Notes: generated by a model not told the origin, from the letters alone. Shown: positions 35,726 to 45,183, numbered from the stretch's first letter. The stretch is DNA of 64,000 nucleotides from Fodinibius sp. Rm-B-1B1-1 (GCF_038594945.1 NZ_JBCFYD010000002.1:434001-498000), one strand, 5' to 3'. Numbers and translations are program-made.

Positions 35726-38700
35726 TTAGCTGTCCTTTATTGGAGGTGCTCCGGCATTTTGAACAGCTTTTTCGAGTTTGGGCATTACATTTTCGGTGAA
35801 ATCAGTCAGATCTTTTTGAAATGCTGACAACTCTTCTTTACCCGTTTTCAATGCTTCGTGATGCATTTGTGTAGGGCCGTAAGTTGTGTTAAGTGCACGG
35901 TATCCTACAAATAACCGGGAGCGGGGTGATGTTTCATCATTAAGCTGACCAACCTCTTGCTTGGCTTCACTACCATTTATGCGTTCGTTAAGTTCTTGTA
36001 GCTTCAGTCGTGCATCGTTCAGTTTCGAAACTAAATCTGGAGCCTCCTCGTCTGCACGAGAAAGTGCACGACGCAAGGCACGAACTTTTTGGAGTTGATT
36101 TTGAAGCGTATTTGTGGTTTGTGTGAGATCTTGCTGGAAGTGTTCAAGATTTTCCCGGAACTCCGTAATTTCTTCTTTGGATGCGCCATCGAGTGCTCCG
36201 TCTCGTAGGGGCACTACATCAAAGGTAACGGGTTCGGACAGTTGGGTGACTTCACCTCGGACAATTTTAGAGAGAGTAGCTGTATACGTACCGGGTGTTG
36301 CCATAAATCCATCGTTAAAGTAACCACCACTGGACTCTTCCATTTCTACAACGTCTTTCGACGGATAGTTCAGCTCCCAGTTAACACGATGGAATCCTTC
36401 AGAAGTGGGCCCTTCAATTCTGTTCACTACATTATCGCTTTCATTTTTTATGGTAATGATAACTTTGGGTTCCTCTTCACGCATCTCGGCTTCCAAGTTT
36501 TCCCATCCAGGAAAAGATACGTCCTCATCTTCATCCAGCTCTCGTTCACGTTCCTGTCGCTGAGCTTTAAGCGATTTATAATTGTCTTTGAGATAATAAG
36601 TGAACACGGTGCCGAAAGGAGGATTTTCTGCTTTAAAGTAATCGTCACCCATCGATCCCACAACGCTGTTTTCAACATACCAAAAGGTTTCGCGTGGCGT
36701 AAAAAGTTTGGCTTCTTGATTCAACGTTTGGTTGTCAATTTCTCGCAACGGATTGTAATTATCAAGGATATAGAACCCGCGCCCAAATGTTGCCCCTACT
36801 AAATCGTCATGATCACGTTGAATCTCCAGATCGCGGAAAGCAATAGTTGGAACACCGCCATTTAATTTTTGCCAATTATTGCCACCATCCACGGTAAAGA
36901 AAACGCCGAATTCGGTACCGGCGAAAAGCAGATCTTGTTTTTCATGATCCTGAATTACGCGCCAGACTAAGTGTCTGTCTGGTAGATCATCACTGATTAC
37001 AGACCAGCTTTCACCTCGATCGGTGCTTTTAATTAAATAAGGGGAAAGGTCACCGTTTTTGTGATCATCCATCGCAACATAAACGGTGTTAGCATCAAAG
37101 CGATCGGCTTTAATGTCATTAATAAATGCTTTGTCGGGCACGCCGTCGATATCGGAAAGCTCAATTTCGCGCCAGTTCTTACCACCGGTTTCGGTAACTT
37201 GAATGCGGCCGTCGTCGGTGCCGGCATAGATCAATCCTTCTTGCTGTGGTGATTCGGCCAGCGAAGTTATCGTATTGTAATTAGACATGGCCTTCATATC
37301 CCAGGGATTGTCCCAACTGCGTTGCTTACCCATAATGGGCAACTCCAGACGGTTTTGATCCAGGGTCAGATCTCCTGAGATAGCAGTCCAACTGTTTCCC
37401 CGATTTTCTGAAATCCATACTCGCTGTGAAGCGAAAAGTAACTTTGTAGGGCTGTGTGGACTTACTTCTATAGGCGAATCCCAATTAAAGCGTTCTGACT
37501 CCTCGTCCTTACCGGCCTGTGGCTGAATGAATACTTGGTCGCCGGTGGTACGATCAATTCGATGCAGGCCACCCTGTTGAGTCTCGGCGTAAAAGATATT
37601 AGGATTACCTGGTTCAGTTGCCGTATCATGGCCATCAGCAAATAGCGTTTTATACCAATCGGCATTGCGAATACCGTCTTCATTATCAGTACGTGAGGGG
37701 CCGGTTTGTGAACCGTTATCTTGTGTACCCCCGTATACATTGTAAAAAGGTTTCGCATTATCCACGGCTACCTTGTAGAATTGGGTAATGGGCATGTTAT
37801 TGATGAAGTTCCAGGTTTCAGCCAGGTCATAACTTTCATAAAGGCCGCCATCCGATCCTAACAAAAGATAGTCGGGATTATCTTTGCGGAAGGCCATAGC
37901 ATGGTTGTCGGAGTGCTTGGAACCTTCCTGTAAGTCGCGAAATGTTTTGCCATGATCATTGGATACTTCCGTAGTTACATCCATTAAATAAATAGTACCA
38001 AAGTGGTGAGGTGATGCATAGAGTTCTTGATAATAATGTGGGCCCGTTCCTCCGGCCACGGTATTCGACATTTTCTTCCAGGAAGCGCCGCGATCTTCGG
38101 ATTTAAAAACTCCGCCTGTTGTCCGATCAAGCGTTACAGCAGCGTACACGATATCAGGTTTTTGGGGAGAAATCGCCAAGCCAATTTTACCCATGTTTGA
38201 GCTTGGAAGTCCATTTTCTAACTCTTGCCAACTTTCTCCTCCGTCGTTACTACGAAAAATTCCCGTACCGGGTCCGCCGCCCATGTAGGCTGCCGCCGTA
38301 CGATGTCGTTGCCAGGTTGCGGCATATAGTTGATCTGGATTACGTGGGTCTATTACTATGTCGGTCACCCCAATCCATTCGTCATTGCCAAGTACTTTAT
38401 TCCAGCTTTCACCGCCATCGGTGGATTTGTACAAACCCCTGTCACCCCCTTTCTCCCAAAGCGGACCTTGTGCAGCAACCCAGATAACATCAGAATTTTT
38501 GGGATGCACTATGACCTTCGAAATATGCTCAGAGTTTACGAGTCCCATATTCTCCCAGCTTTCACCGCCGTCGGTACTTCTATAGACGCCGTCCCCATAT
38601 CCAACATGGCGACCCCCTACATTTTCACCAGACCCCACCCAAATGGTATTTGGGTTGTTGGGATCGATGGTCACTGCTCCAATAGAATAGGATGATTGGT

Positions 38701-38968
38701 TATCGAAAATTGGGTTCCAGGTAGTGCCTGCATTTGTGGTTTTCCAGACACCGCCGGAGCCGACTGCTACATACCATGTGTCTGCATCATTGGGGTGAAT
38801 ATCGATATCGGCAATGCGCCCGGAAGTAAGGGCAGGACCAATATTACGGAGTTCGAGTCCGCTGTAATTAGCTTCTGATATACTTATTTCACTGTCCTGT
38901 GCTACCAACGGTAATCCGCCAAGCACTAAGAAAATAAAAATGAGGAGTGAGGTGAGTTTTTTTTGCAT
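35726..38968 (-). CDS. Secreted VPS10/sortilin-like BNR-repeat protein
   Basis: This 1080-residue exported protein has an N-terminal signal peptide (LLIFIFLVLGGLPLVAQ). Residues about 30-760 consist of beta-propeller blades with BNR/Asp-box motifs (VWKTTNAGTTW, VYRSTDGGESW, LYKSTDGGESW, IFRSNDGGESW). A C-terminal Ig-like segment and coiled helices (about 930-1040) follow. Databases usually call such proteins glycosyl hydrolase or sortilin-like, but no catalytic residues can be assigned here, so activity is open. A perfect 21-bp palindrome lies only 11 nt upstream of its ATG, and a strong terminator follows, so it is probably transcribed alone. Confidence 0.88.
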   Translation of the reverse strand: MQKKLTSLLIFIFLVLGGLPLVAQDSEISISEANYSGLELRNIGPALTSGRIADIDIHPNDADTWYVAVGSGGVWKTTNAGTTWNPIFDNQSSYSIGAVTIDPNNPNTIWVGSGENVGGRHVGYGDGVYRSTDGGESWENMGLVNSEHISKVIVHPKNSDVIWVAAQGPLWEKGGDRGLYKSTDGGESWNKVLGNDEWIGVTDIVIDPRNPDQLYAATWQRHRTAAAYMGGGPGTGIFRSNDGGESWQELENGLPSSNMGKIGLAISPQKPDIVYAAVTLDRTTGGVFKSEDRGASWKKMSNTVAGGTGPHYYQELYASPHHFGTIYLMDVTTEVSNDHGKTFRDLQEGSKHSDNHAMAFRKDNPDYLLLGSDGGLYESYDLAETWNFINNMPITQFYKVAVDNAKPFYNVYGGTQDNGSQTGPSRTDNEDGIRNADWYKTLFADGHDTATEPGNPNIFYAETQQGGLHRIDRTTGDQVFIQPQAGKDEESERFNWDSPIEVSPHSPTKLLFASQRVWISENRGNSWTAISGDLTLDQNRLELPIMGKQRSWDNPWDMKAMSNYNTITSLAESPQQEGLIYAGTDDGRIQVTETGGKNWREIELSDIDGVPDKAFINDIKADRFDANTVYVAMDDHKNGDLSPYLIKSTDRGESWSVISDDLPDRHLVWRVIQDHEKQDLLFAGTEFGVFFTVDGGNNWQKLNGGVPTIAFRDLEIQRDHDDLVGATFGRGFYILDNYNPLREIDNQTLNQEAKLFTPRETFWYVENSVVGSMGDDYFKAENPPFGTVFTYYLKDNYKSLKAQRQERERELDEDEDVSFPGWENLEAEMREEEPKVIITIKNESDNVVNRIEGPTSEGFHRVNWELNYPSKDVVEMEESSGGYFNDGFMATPGTYTATLSKIVRGEVTQLSEPVTFDVVPLRDGALDGASKEEITEFRENLEHFQQDLTQTTNTLQNQLQKVRALRRALSRADEEAPDLVSKLNDARLKLQELNERINGSEAKQEVGQLNDETSPRSRLFVGYRALNTTYGPTQMHHEALKTGKEELSAFQKDLTDFTENVMPKLEKAVQNAGAPPIKDS

Positions 38969-38979
38969 GTCTATGGAAT

Positions 38980-39000
38980 TAGTTAAAGTTACTTTAACTA
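38980..39000 (-). promoter_or_regulatory. Perfect 21-bp palindrome before the sortilin-like gene
   Basis: Ten-base arms TAGTTAAAGT and ACTTTAACTA flank a single T. It starts 11 nt upstream of the start codon at 38968. The position overlaps the expected ribosome-binding region, so it could act as an operator, or as an mRNA hairpin that blocks translation. Confidence 0.55.
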
Positions 39001-39184
39001 TAAATAATTTAATTCATAAACATCAACTCTATTATTGGGTTTAGTTCTTTATATGAGAAAAGCATTTTATACCCAATTCTATCAATTGTAGGAATGGATT
39101 TGCCATTTTTAGCAGGGTAAAAATATTGGAGCATAGAATTACCCAAAGATTTGGCAAAGTATAGGACTATGTATAATTAGCTAT

Positions 39185-39370
39185 TTACAGGTTTCTGAAT
39201 TGATTGAAAATTGAAGAAATTGATCGGTAAGGAATCCCTTGAGTACGGTTCATATTTTCCTTCATGCGGTCTTCAATTGCACGTCCAGTTTCTTTCATCG
39301 TGTCTGAGTCATTGTCTTTTGCTATAGATCTGCCCCTTGGACCAACATGCCAAGCAATTAACCATAATAT
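39185..39370 (-). pseudogene. Possible degraded small gene
   Basis: A 61-codon open frame without a standard start just after its upstream stop encodes WLIAWHVGPRGRSI, then charged residues with KETGRAIEDRMKENMNR, ending in IFNQFRNL. The internal ATG at about 39298 gives only 38 residues. It could be a remnant of a small membrane-anchored protein or chance. No function is assigned. Confidence 0.2.
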
Positions 39371-39416
39371 TTATACTTGGGTTTGTTTTGTAGAATTGTA
39401 AAAACTACTATCAATA

Positions 39417-39449
39417 AAAAGGCGCCGCAACAATGTTACGGCGCCTTTT
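39417..39449 (-). terminator. Intrinsic terminator after the Dcp-type peptidase gene
   Basis: AAAAGGCGCCG and CGGCGCCTTTT form an 11-bp GC-rich stem with an 11-nt loop. On the minus strand a T-run follows. It lies 25 nt after the stop at 39475. Confidence 0.93.
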
Positions 39450-39474
39450 AAAGTTTTATAATCAAGAGAGAATG

Positions 39475-41610
39475 TTAATTCTCAGTATTGAGGCCACGGC
39501 GTTCCAGCAGATGTTTTACGTCCGGTTCCTGTCCGCGAAATTCTTCATATAGCTCCATCGCTTCGTTACTTCCGCCTTGGGATAGAATATATTCACGGAA
39601 ACGGTCGCCATTTTCTTTTTCAAGACCGCCTTCTTCCATCATATAAGCAAAAGCGTCGGCTGCCAGAACTTCGCTCCAAATATAGGCGTAATAATTGGCT
39701 GAATATCCACCTGAAAAGATATGTGCGAAATAGGGAGATTTATATCTCGGGGGAATGGCTTCCTGGTCGAGATTGTATTTAGCCAGTGCCTGTTGTTCGA
39801 ATGCTTGTACATCTTCAGGAAGATTATCCTTTTCAACTAAGTGCCATTCCATATCCAGCATAGTGGCAGCAAGATATTCCTGGGTATCGAAGCCCTGATT
39901 GAAATTACTGGCTTCGATCACTTTATCGAGCAATTCTTGGGGAATCTGTTCACCGGTTTCGTAATGGATGGCATAGTTTTCGAGCACTTCGGGTTGGATA
40001 GCCCAGTCTTCTTCAAAAGTGGATGGAAACTCAACAAAGTCTCGTGGCACAGAGGTACCCGATTGTGAAGGGTATTTTACATCCGAAAAGAGTCCATGCA
40101 CGGCATGACCCATTTCGTGGAACATGGTCGTTACATTATCGAAACTGATAAGTGCCGGTTCTCCTTCGGCGGGTGGGGGAATATTCATCACGTTAACAAT
40201 CACGGGCTTTTTATCCAGCAGATGTGATTGCGAAACATAAGAGTTCATCCATGCACCACCACGTTTAGAATCACGCTCAAAATAATCCGCATAAAACAGC
40301 CCAATTTGTTCCCCGTTTTCGTCGTACACATCAAAGGTACGAACGTCCTCATGATAAACCGGCAGGTCGTGGCGTTCTTCAAAAGTGACACCGAACAACT
40401 TGTTCATTGTAAAGAAAACGCCGTCCTTAAGTACGCGATCAAGTTCAAAATAAGGGCGTACTTCAGATTCATCGATATTATATTCGGCTTGACGGACTTT
40501 TTCGGCATAATAGTTCCAATCCCACGGTTTTACATCACCTTCAATCCCATCTTTACGCATCATTTCTTCAATAGCGTTGGCTTCGGCCTCAGTATTATTT
40601 AAGACAGGAGGAATGAGGTCCTTAAGCATATCCAAAGCAGTATCGGGCGTTTTAGCTGTTTGGGGATCGAGTTTGTAAGCAGCATAGTTATCATATCCCA
40701 GCAAATTTGCTTTTTCAGCGCGCAATTTAGTTAGCTCTAAAATAATGGGACGGTTATCAATACCACCGTCTTCTCCAATACCGCGATAAGCTGATGCTTT
40801 CCATACCCGTTCTCGCAGATCACGGTTATTCAAGTTTTTGAGGATAGGAACGCGAGTGGTATTGGTGATGGTTAGCAAATATTTGTCATCGTGGTCTCTT
40901 TCAGCAGCTGCTTCTTTGGCCGCAGCAATGCGGTCGTCACTCAGTCCGTCCAGTTCTTCTTTACTGTCGACAAGAACAGCACGTTCTTTGGTTAGTGCTA
41001 ATAAATTTTCCTGAAACTCTGTTGTCAGTGATGACATGCGTTCATTAATTTCGCGCATGCGGCTTTTTTCATCCTCAGTAAGCTGAGCACCGGCGCGGAC
41101 AAATTCGCGGTGTGTATCTTCCAGCAATTTCAGTGATGCTTCGTCTAAATCAAGTTCATCACGTTTATCATAAAGCGTTTTAACGCGTTCGTATAGGTCG
41201 GCATTGAGCAGGATATCGTCTGAATGGGCTGCCAGCTTGGGAGCCATTTCAGATTGAATTTCCTGAATCTTGTCGTTGGTATGTGCCGAGGTAAGATTGT
41301 AGAAAACCGAACTTGTGCGTTGGAGCAGTCGTCCACTTTTTTCCATCGCTACAATGGTGTTTTCAAATGTGGGCTTTTCGGAATTGGAGGCAATCTCTTC
41401 CATTTCTTGCAGCTCCTGTTTCATGCCTGCTTCAAAAGCAGGACGGTAGTGCTCTTCATTAATGGCATCAAAATCGGGTGCTTCAAAGGGAAGGGTACTT
41501 TTCGAAAATAGAGGGTTATCACTCATTGTATCTTCTTGATTGGATGATTCGCAAGCCGCCAGCATAAGACTGCCGACCAGTATTATTAATAATAATTGTA
41601 TTGATTTCAT
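39475..41610 (-). CDS. dcp: M3-family peptidyl-dipeptidase (Dcp type), lipoprotein
   Basis: This 711-residue zinc peptidase releases dipeptides from peptide C-termini. An N-terminal lipobox (LMLAACESS) places it in the envelope. The M3A domain includes FHEMGHAVHG with HEMGH at 498-502 and the third ligand region FVEFPSTFEEDW. The N-terminal helical lid begins after residue 35 (NPLFSKSTLPFEAPDFDAI). The terminator downstream suggests a single-gene unit. Together with cytoplasmic PepF it indicates stepwise peptide breakdown. Confidence 0.94.
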   Translation of the reverse strand: MKSIQLLLIILVGSLMLAACESSNQEDTMSDNPLFSKSTLPFEAPDFDAINEEHYRPAFEAGMKQELQEMEEIASNSEKPTFENTIVAMEKSGRLLQRTSSVFYNLTSAHTNDKIQEIQSEMAPKLAAHSDDILLNADLYERVKTLYDKRDELDLDEASLKLLEDTHREFVRAGAQLTEDEKSRMREINERMSSLTTEFQENLLALTKERAVLVDSKEELDGLSDDRIAAAKEAAAERDHDDKYLLTITNTTRVPILKNLNNRDLRERVWKASAYRGIGEDGGIDNRPIILELTKLRAEKANLLGYDNYAAYKLDPQTAKTPDTALDMLKDLIPPVLNNTEAEANAIEEMMRKDGIEGDVKPWDWNYYAEKVRQAEYNIDESEVRPYFELDRVLKDGVFFTMNKLFGVTFEERHDLPVYHEDVRTFDVYDENGEQIGLFYADYFERDSKRGGAWMNSYVSQSHLLDKKPVIVNVMNIPPPAEGEPALISFDNVTTMFHEMGHAVHGLFSDVKYPSQSGTSVPRDFVEFPSTFEEDWAIQPEVLENYAIHYETGEQIPQELLDKVIEASNFNQGFDTQEYLAATMLDMEWHLVEKDNLPEDVQAFEQQALAKYNLDQEAIPPRYKSPYFAHIFSGGYSANYYAYIWSEVLAADAFAYMMEEGGLEKENGDRFREYILSQGGSNEAMELYEEFRGQEPDVKHLLERRGLNTEN

Positions 41611-41741
41611 GGGCCTACAAGTTGATTATCTTGATTGGGTAATTACTCGTTGAATATACAGAAAATTCGTAGAGTGGAAATTGTTGTTTGATATAAGGAG
41701 AAACTGTTTAAACTATATCCCTAATAATATTGGGGCAAAGA

Positions 41742-42095
41742 TTATTGGTCTGACCAAACCGCCAACTCATTACCACTTGGATCGGAAAAATGAAATCTAC
41801 GGCCACCTGGGAATGAAAATATTGGTTTTATGATTTTTCCACCAGCTTCTTCGATTTTAGCTTGCGTGGCTTCCAGATTAGTGCTGTAAAATACAATTAG
41901 AGCAGCTCCATTTTCTGTGGTGGAATGTTTTGAAGATTTGAAAAAGCCACCTTCTAAACCAGGATCTACAAAGGCTGTATATTCTGACCCATAATCTTCA
42001 AAACTCCATTCGAAAACCTTTTTGTAAAAGTCTTTTGTAACAGATAAATCATTCGAAGGGAGTTCGACATAATTTATGGATTCGTGTTTATTCAT
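41742..42095 (-). CDS. VOC-family (glyoxalase-like) protein
   Basis: This 117-residue single vicinal-oxygen-chelate domain protein starts SINYVELPSNDLSVTKDFYKKVFEW and ends FHFSDPSGNELAVWS. The His/Glu pattern of a metal site is partly present (Glu in the last strand, GNELAVW). The reaction is not predictable from sequence; such proteins range from glyoxalases to resistance proteins. It lies downstream of the DUF4256 and DoxX genes on the same strand (84-nt gap) and could be part of that stress-related unit. Confidence 0.88.
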   Translation of the reverse strand: MNKHESINYVELPSNDLSVTKDFYKKVFEWSFEDYGSEYTAFVDPGLEGGFFKSSKHSTTENGAALIVFYSTNLEATQAKIEEAGGKIIKPIFSFPGGRRFHFSDPSGNELAVWSDQ

Positions 42096-42179
42096 TTTAT
42101 CAAGATTTGTAATGGAGTTGACAGAATTTATTATTTCTCGGTGATAGCAATGTACTCACTATTTAAATTACTGTGAAAT

Positions 42180-42752
42180 TCAGATTCTCAGGACGCCACG
42201 AAATCCCCGGGAGGCATAATATGATTGCGCTCCATTGTGATATACGAAAACATGGTTGTAGCGGCGATCACAGAAGAGGGCTCCCCCCAGCTCTCTGATA
42301 TCAGCAGGCGTTTTTATCCAGCTGGATGTTTTTGTATCGAACTCTCCAAGTTGTTGCAACGCCCGATACTGTTTTTCTGTCAAGAGATCAATGCCCATGT
42401 CTTTTGCCATATCAATGGCATTATCTTCTGGTTTGTGTTTTTTTCGTGATTCCAGTCCTTCACGGTCATAACAAACACTTCTGCGACCTTTTGGGCTTTC
42501 TGCTGAACAGTCAAAAAATATATATTCACTCGTTTTTTTATCATAATCGACCACATCAGGTTCCCCACCAGTTTGTTCCATTTCATGGAGCGACCATAAT
42601 TTTTTTGCCGACTCTTCGGCTTCCAGCCTTGCCTGAATGTCCTGCCATTTAAGATTAGCATGTCGGTCCATGTTGTCCTCAAAACGTTGTTTTAAAGTTT
42701 TGAGTAGGCTTTCTTGCTGTTTTGATGACAACTCCTTTTTATGACGACTCAT
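42180..42752 (-). CDS. DUF4256 protein
   Basis: This 190-residue soluble protein covers the whole DUF4256 family. Characteristic blocks are LKQRFEDNMDRHANLKWQ, GGEPDVVDYDKKTSEYIFFDCSAESPKGRRSVCYDRE, GALFCDRRYNHVFVYHNGAQSYYASRGFRG. No function is known for the family. It starts 9 nt after the DoxX gene, so the two share a transcript. Confidence 0.93.
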   Translation of the reverse strand: MSRHKKELSSKQQESLLKTLKQRFEDNMDRHANLKWQDIQARLEAEESAKKLWSLHEMEQTGGEPDVVDYDKKTSEYIFFDCSAESPKGRRSVCYDREGLESRKKHKPEDNAIDMAKDMGIDLLTEKQYRALQQLGEFDTKTSSWIKTPADIRELGGALFCDRRYNHVFVYHNGAQSYYASRGFRGVLRI

Positions 42753-42761
42753 GATGTTTAT

Positions 42762-43145
42762 CTATTGATTAGTGGAAGTGATTTTTCTATCCGGAGGCCT
42801 AAAATACCATGATGCCACCGTTATGATTAGTAATACCAACGAAGGAATTGCCTCAGTAAAGGGTTGACCTGCAGAGATATGTGAAATTGCTGCTCCGGAC
42901 ATTGCGAAGAAAAATCCAGCATACGCCCATTCTTTTACTAATGGAAATTTAGGGGTAAGTACGGCTATAACTCCCAAAATTTTCCATGCTCCAAGGATAG
43001 ACATAAAGTATAGGGGATAACCTAATCCCGTAATAATTTCGACATAGCCACCTATTTGTAACAGTTGCTGTACGCCGCCAGCCGTCATACCTAATGCAAG
43101 AAAGCCGGTGGTGGCCCAATAGATAATTTTATTTCTTTTTGGCAT
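42762..43145 (-). CDS. DoxX-like membrane protein
   Basis: This 127-residue protein has four hydrophobic helices (about 8-27, 45-65, 73-95, 98-117) typical of the small DoxX family. These proteins are linked to redox and stress functions without a defined reaction. The gene heads a DoxX-DUF4256 pair, and a 28-bp inverted repeat lies about 48 nt upstream of its start. Confidence 0.85.
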   Translation of the reverse strand: MPKRNKIIYWATTGFLALGMTAGGVQQLLQIGGYVEIITGLGYPLYFMSILGAWKILGVIAVLTPKFPLVKEWAYAGFFFAMSGAAISHISAGQPFTEAIPSLVLLIITVASWYFRPPDRKITSTNQ

Positions 43146-43192
43146 AATGAATTCCCTTATTTTCAGTTTTTAACTGATGTTCTGAAGTTCTC

Positions 43193-43220
43193 TTACAACC
43201 TATAATAATTAAGGTTGTAA
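43193..43220 (-). promoter_or_regulatory. Inverted repeat upstream of doxX-DUF4256
   Basis: TTACAACCT (43193-43201) and AGGTTGTAA (43212-43220) form perfect 9-bp arms with a 10-nt spacer. It is a candidate operator for the downstream minus-strand genes. The binding regulator is not known; a local Crp/Fnr-like protein is one possibility. Confidence 0.5.
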
Positions 43221-43390
43221 AAATTGGAGATCTTCGTATTGATATAAATATCACCCCAAATTTGCAAGCATTCGCAGGATATGAATAAATATTAGGTAGT
43301 TAAATGATGAGCGAAAAAGCTTTCAACTACCATTGGCGGAGTTAAATAGCAATAGATGATTTTTTGAGGAAAGAATGGTTTAGCTGCTAA

Positions 43391-44182
43391 TTATGCATTC
43401 CATGTTATCGTTTCTCCATCCTCAGGAATAAATACTTTGTCCCGAAGATTATGAGTACGTAGTTTTTCTCTTAATTGCTCACGAGTGGTAGGACAGTGAT
43501 TCACCGCTTCCAGGTGATTGGCAATTACTTTTCCGGGAGCATTGGTGAAGAAGGTTAGCATATCATTCATATCCATAAGCAGTGGTTTGAAGATGTCAAA
43601 TTGTGCTGCTCCACATGCCGCAACGCTGATATCCGGTTTAAGTTCCGTCAAGACTTTATGAACCGCATCTGTGTAGACGGTATCTGAACTCAAATAGATA
43701 GAAGGCGTATCAGGAATTTCAAGATAGAATCCCATTACATTTCCCATTAATTTGGTGACAAATCCATAGCCGTGTTGTGCTGGTATGCCTGTTATTTTGA
43801 TGCCGCTGAAATTAAGCGTTTCCCAATAATTCAGCGTTTGGGTTACATTAAGCCCTTCTTTTTTGAGTGATTTTTGATCCTTTACGCTGCATATAATGGG
43901 CACGTTCTTTTCTCTCAGAAAATGCCGTCCTTCGTCATCAAGATGATCCGGATGTTGGTGGGTGATGATGCAATGCGTGACTTTTTGCAGCCGGGCATCA
44001 GTATTTTCGGGAAGAGGAATAATCGGATTTTTCCGTGGCTTAAACCTGAACAGGGTAAAGGGGGGAAGGTTGCCTTTAGGGCCAAGCATAGGATCAACCA
44101 AGAATACTTTGTCAGCCGTTTCTATAACCATGGTCGCATTTCGGATATGATGTATCTGCATGATATAATCGTTGATTAACAT
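43391..44182 (-). CDS. MBL-fold metal-dependent hydrolase
   Basis: This 263-residue metallo-beta-lactamase-fold protein has the zinc motif HxHxDH as THQHPDHLDDEG (about residues 74-85) and further ligands in GIPAQHGYG and SSDTVYTD, plus a C-terminal His (ANHLEAVNHC). It resembles UlaG-like hydrolases, but the substrate is unknown. The ATG at 44182 is preceded by AGGAAAGA; an ATG at 44161 is also possible. It lies 46 nt downstream of the Crp/Fnr-like regulator gene. Confidence 0.9.
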   Translation of the reverse strand: MLINDYIMQIHHIRNATMVIETADKVFLVDPMLGPKGNLPPFTLFRFKPRKNPIIPLPENTDARLQKVTHCIITHQHPDHLDDEGRHFLREKNVPIICSVKDQKSLKKEGLNVTQTLNYWETLNFSGIKITGIPAQHGYGFVTKLMGNVMGFYLEIPDTPSIYLSSDTVYTDAVHKVLTELKPDISVAACGAAQFDIFKPLLMDMNDMLTFFTNAPGKVIANHLEAVNHCPTTREQLREKLRTHNLRDKVFIPEDGETITWNA

Positions 44183-44228
44183 TCTTTCCTAAGAAAAAGA
44201 GGAAGAGAATGAATGTCATTGATGCAGA

Positions 44229-44804
44229 TCAAGAAATGCGACTTCGTATCCTGCTTAATGTTTCAGGAGTAATGCCCAAGTAGGAAGCAATATGGTACTG
44301 AGGAATTTTCTGTAGCCATTCAGGCTTGTAAATGCGAAGTTCAGTATAAAGTTCTTCAGGAGTTTTGGTCATACGGTTATATTCAAACTTTTCGCGGGAT
44401 GATAACAACTTTTGAAAAAATTGGTCTATAAGATCCTGGGCACACTCATATTTCTCCAGCAATCGTAGAAACGGTTCCCGATCAAGTTCAAAAACCTCAA
44501 TTTCTGACAGGCTTTCTTGGTTTTTCTTTGTTTTGGTAGCGTTTATAAATGATGATAAATCAGTTATAAATTGCTGATGTAGATAAAAGTTGATGTTCAC
44601 TTCTTTGACACCGCTTAGATAGTATTCCCTTATGGTTCCTCTGTTCAAAAAACGAAGTTTATCGTCGGTGGTTGATTCTCTGAGAATAGTGGTACCTTTC
44701 GGAATTACTCTTGACGTAAAAGCTGAGGATAGTTCCTCAAGTCCCTCATCATTATGCGGATAATACTCTTCAAAAAAGTTTGAAATGCTTTGGGCAATGC
44801 TCAT
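44229..44804 (-). CDS. Crp/Fnr-family transcriptional regulator
   Basis: This 191-residue protein has an N-terminal cyclic-nucleotide-binding beta-barrel (about 20-115, with RVIPKGTTILRE and FLNRGTIREYY) and a C-terminal region whose last helices (YHIASYLGITPETLSRIRSRIS) are the winged helix-turn-helix recognition part. This is the form common in Bacteroidota, and the effector is usually unknown. It is transcribed with the MBL hydrolase, and probably regulates nearby stress genes; that is inference. Confidence 0.9.
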   Translation of the reverse strand: MSIAQSISNFFEEYYPHNDEGLEELSSAFTSRVIPKGTTILRESTTDDKLRFLNRGTIREYYLSGVKEVNINFYLHQQFITDLSSFINATKTKKNQESLSEIEVFELDREPFLRLLEKYECAQDLIDQFFQKLLSSREKFEYNRMTKTPEELYTELRIYKPEWLQKIPQYHIASYLGITPETLSRIRSRIS

Positions 44805-44837
44805 TAAATACGTTTTGATGTATCACTATAAAAAATT

Positions 44838-44854
44838 TAACCTTGCTCAGGTTA
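44838..44854 (-). promoter_or_regulatory. Dyad upstream of the Crp/Fnr-like gene
   Basis: TAACCT and AGGTTA flank 5 nt, 33 nt upstream of the start codon. It may be an autoregulatory site. The AGGTT half-site resembles that of the doxX upstream repeat (AGGTTGTAA). Confidence 0.35.
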
Positions 44855-44913
44855 CCAATTTAATATTGCTAAGGCAACTCACCATATTTGAACCTGAATG
44901 AGCATTACACTTA

Positions 44914-45183
44914 CTATTCGGTTTCAGTTTTTAAAGTAGCAACCGTCGCACCCCATCCGCTGCGGTCATTTGCCAGGGAGTAGGAGATCACATGCTTATT
45001 TCGATCTAAAAGAGCATGTACTGAACGACGCAAGTTACCCGTTCCCTTACCGTGGATGATACGGATCTCATAAATTTCTTTTTTCAGACATTCTTTGATA
45101 TATGCGGGAATAAGAGATCCCAGTTCATTGGGATCAAAGGTGTGCAAATCTAAAGTCCCGTCAATGGGTAGTTGTTGAGCCAT
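44914..45183 (-). CDS. Stand-alone Smr-domain protein
   Basis: This 89-residue protein is almost only an Smr domain: LDLHTFDPNELGSLIPAYI (with the DLH motif), IRIIHGKGTGNLRRSVHALL, and a C-terminal strand with WGATVATL. Smr domains have nicking nuclease or nucleic-acid-binding activity in MutS2 and related proteins. The free domain may act in RNA or DNA quality control; no substrate is evident. It is divergent from the PAP2 phosphatase gene. Confidence 0.93.
   Translation of the reverse strand: MAQQLPIDGTLDLHTFDPNELGSLIPAYIKECLKKEIYEIRIIHGKGTGNLRRSVHALLDRNKHVISYSLANDRSGWGATVATLKTETE

Larger units (their letters stand above)
38969..39474. other. Intergenic region of 506 nt
   Basis: This spacer between two minus-strand genes holds a 21-bp palindrome at its left end, a short open frame at 39185-39370 that may be a gene remnant, and a terminator at 39417-39449. 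No RNA gene or mobile element was recognised. Confidence 0.7.
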
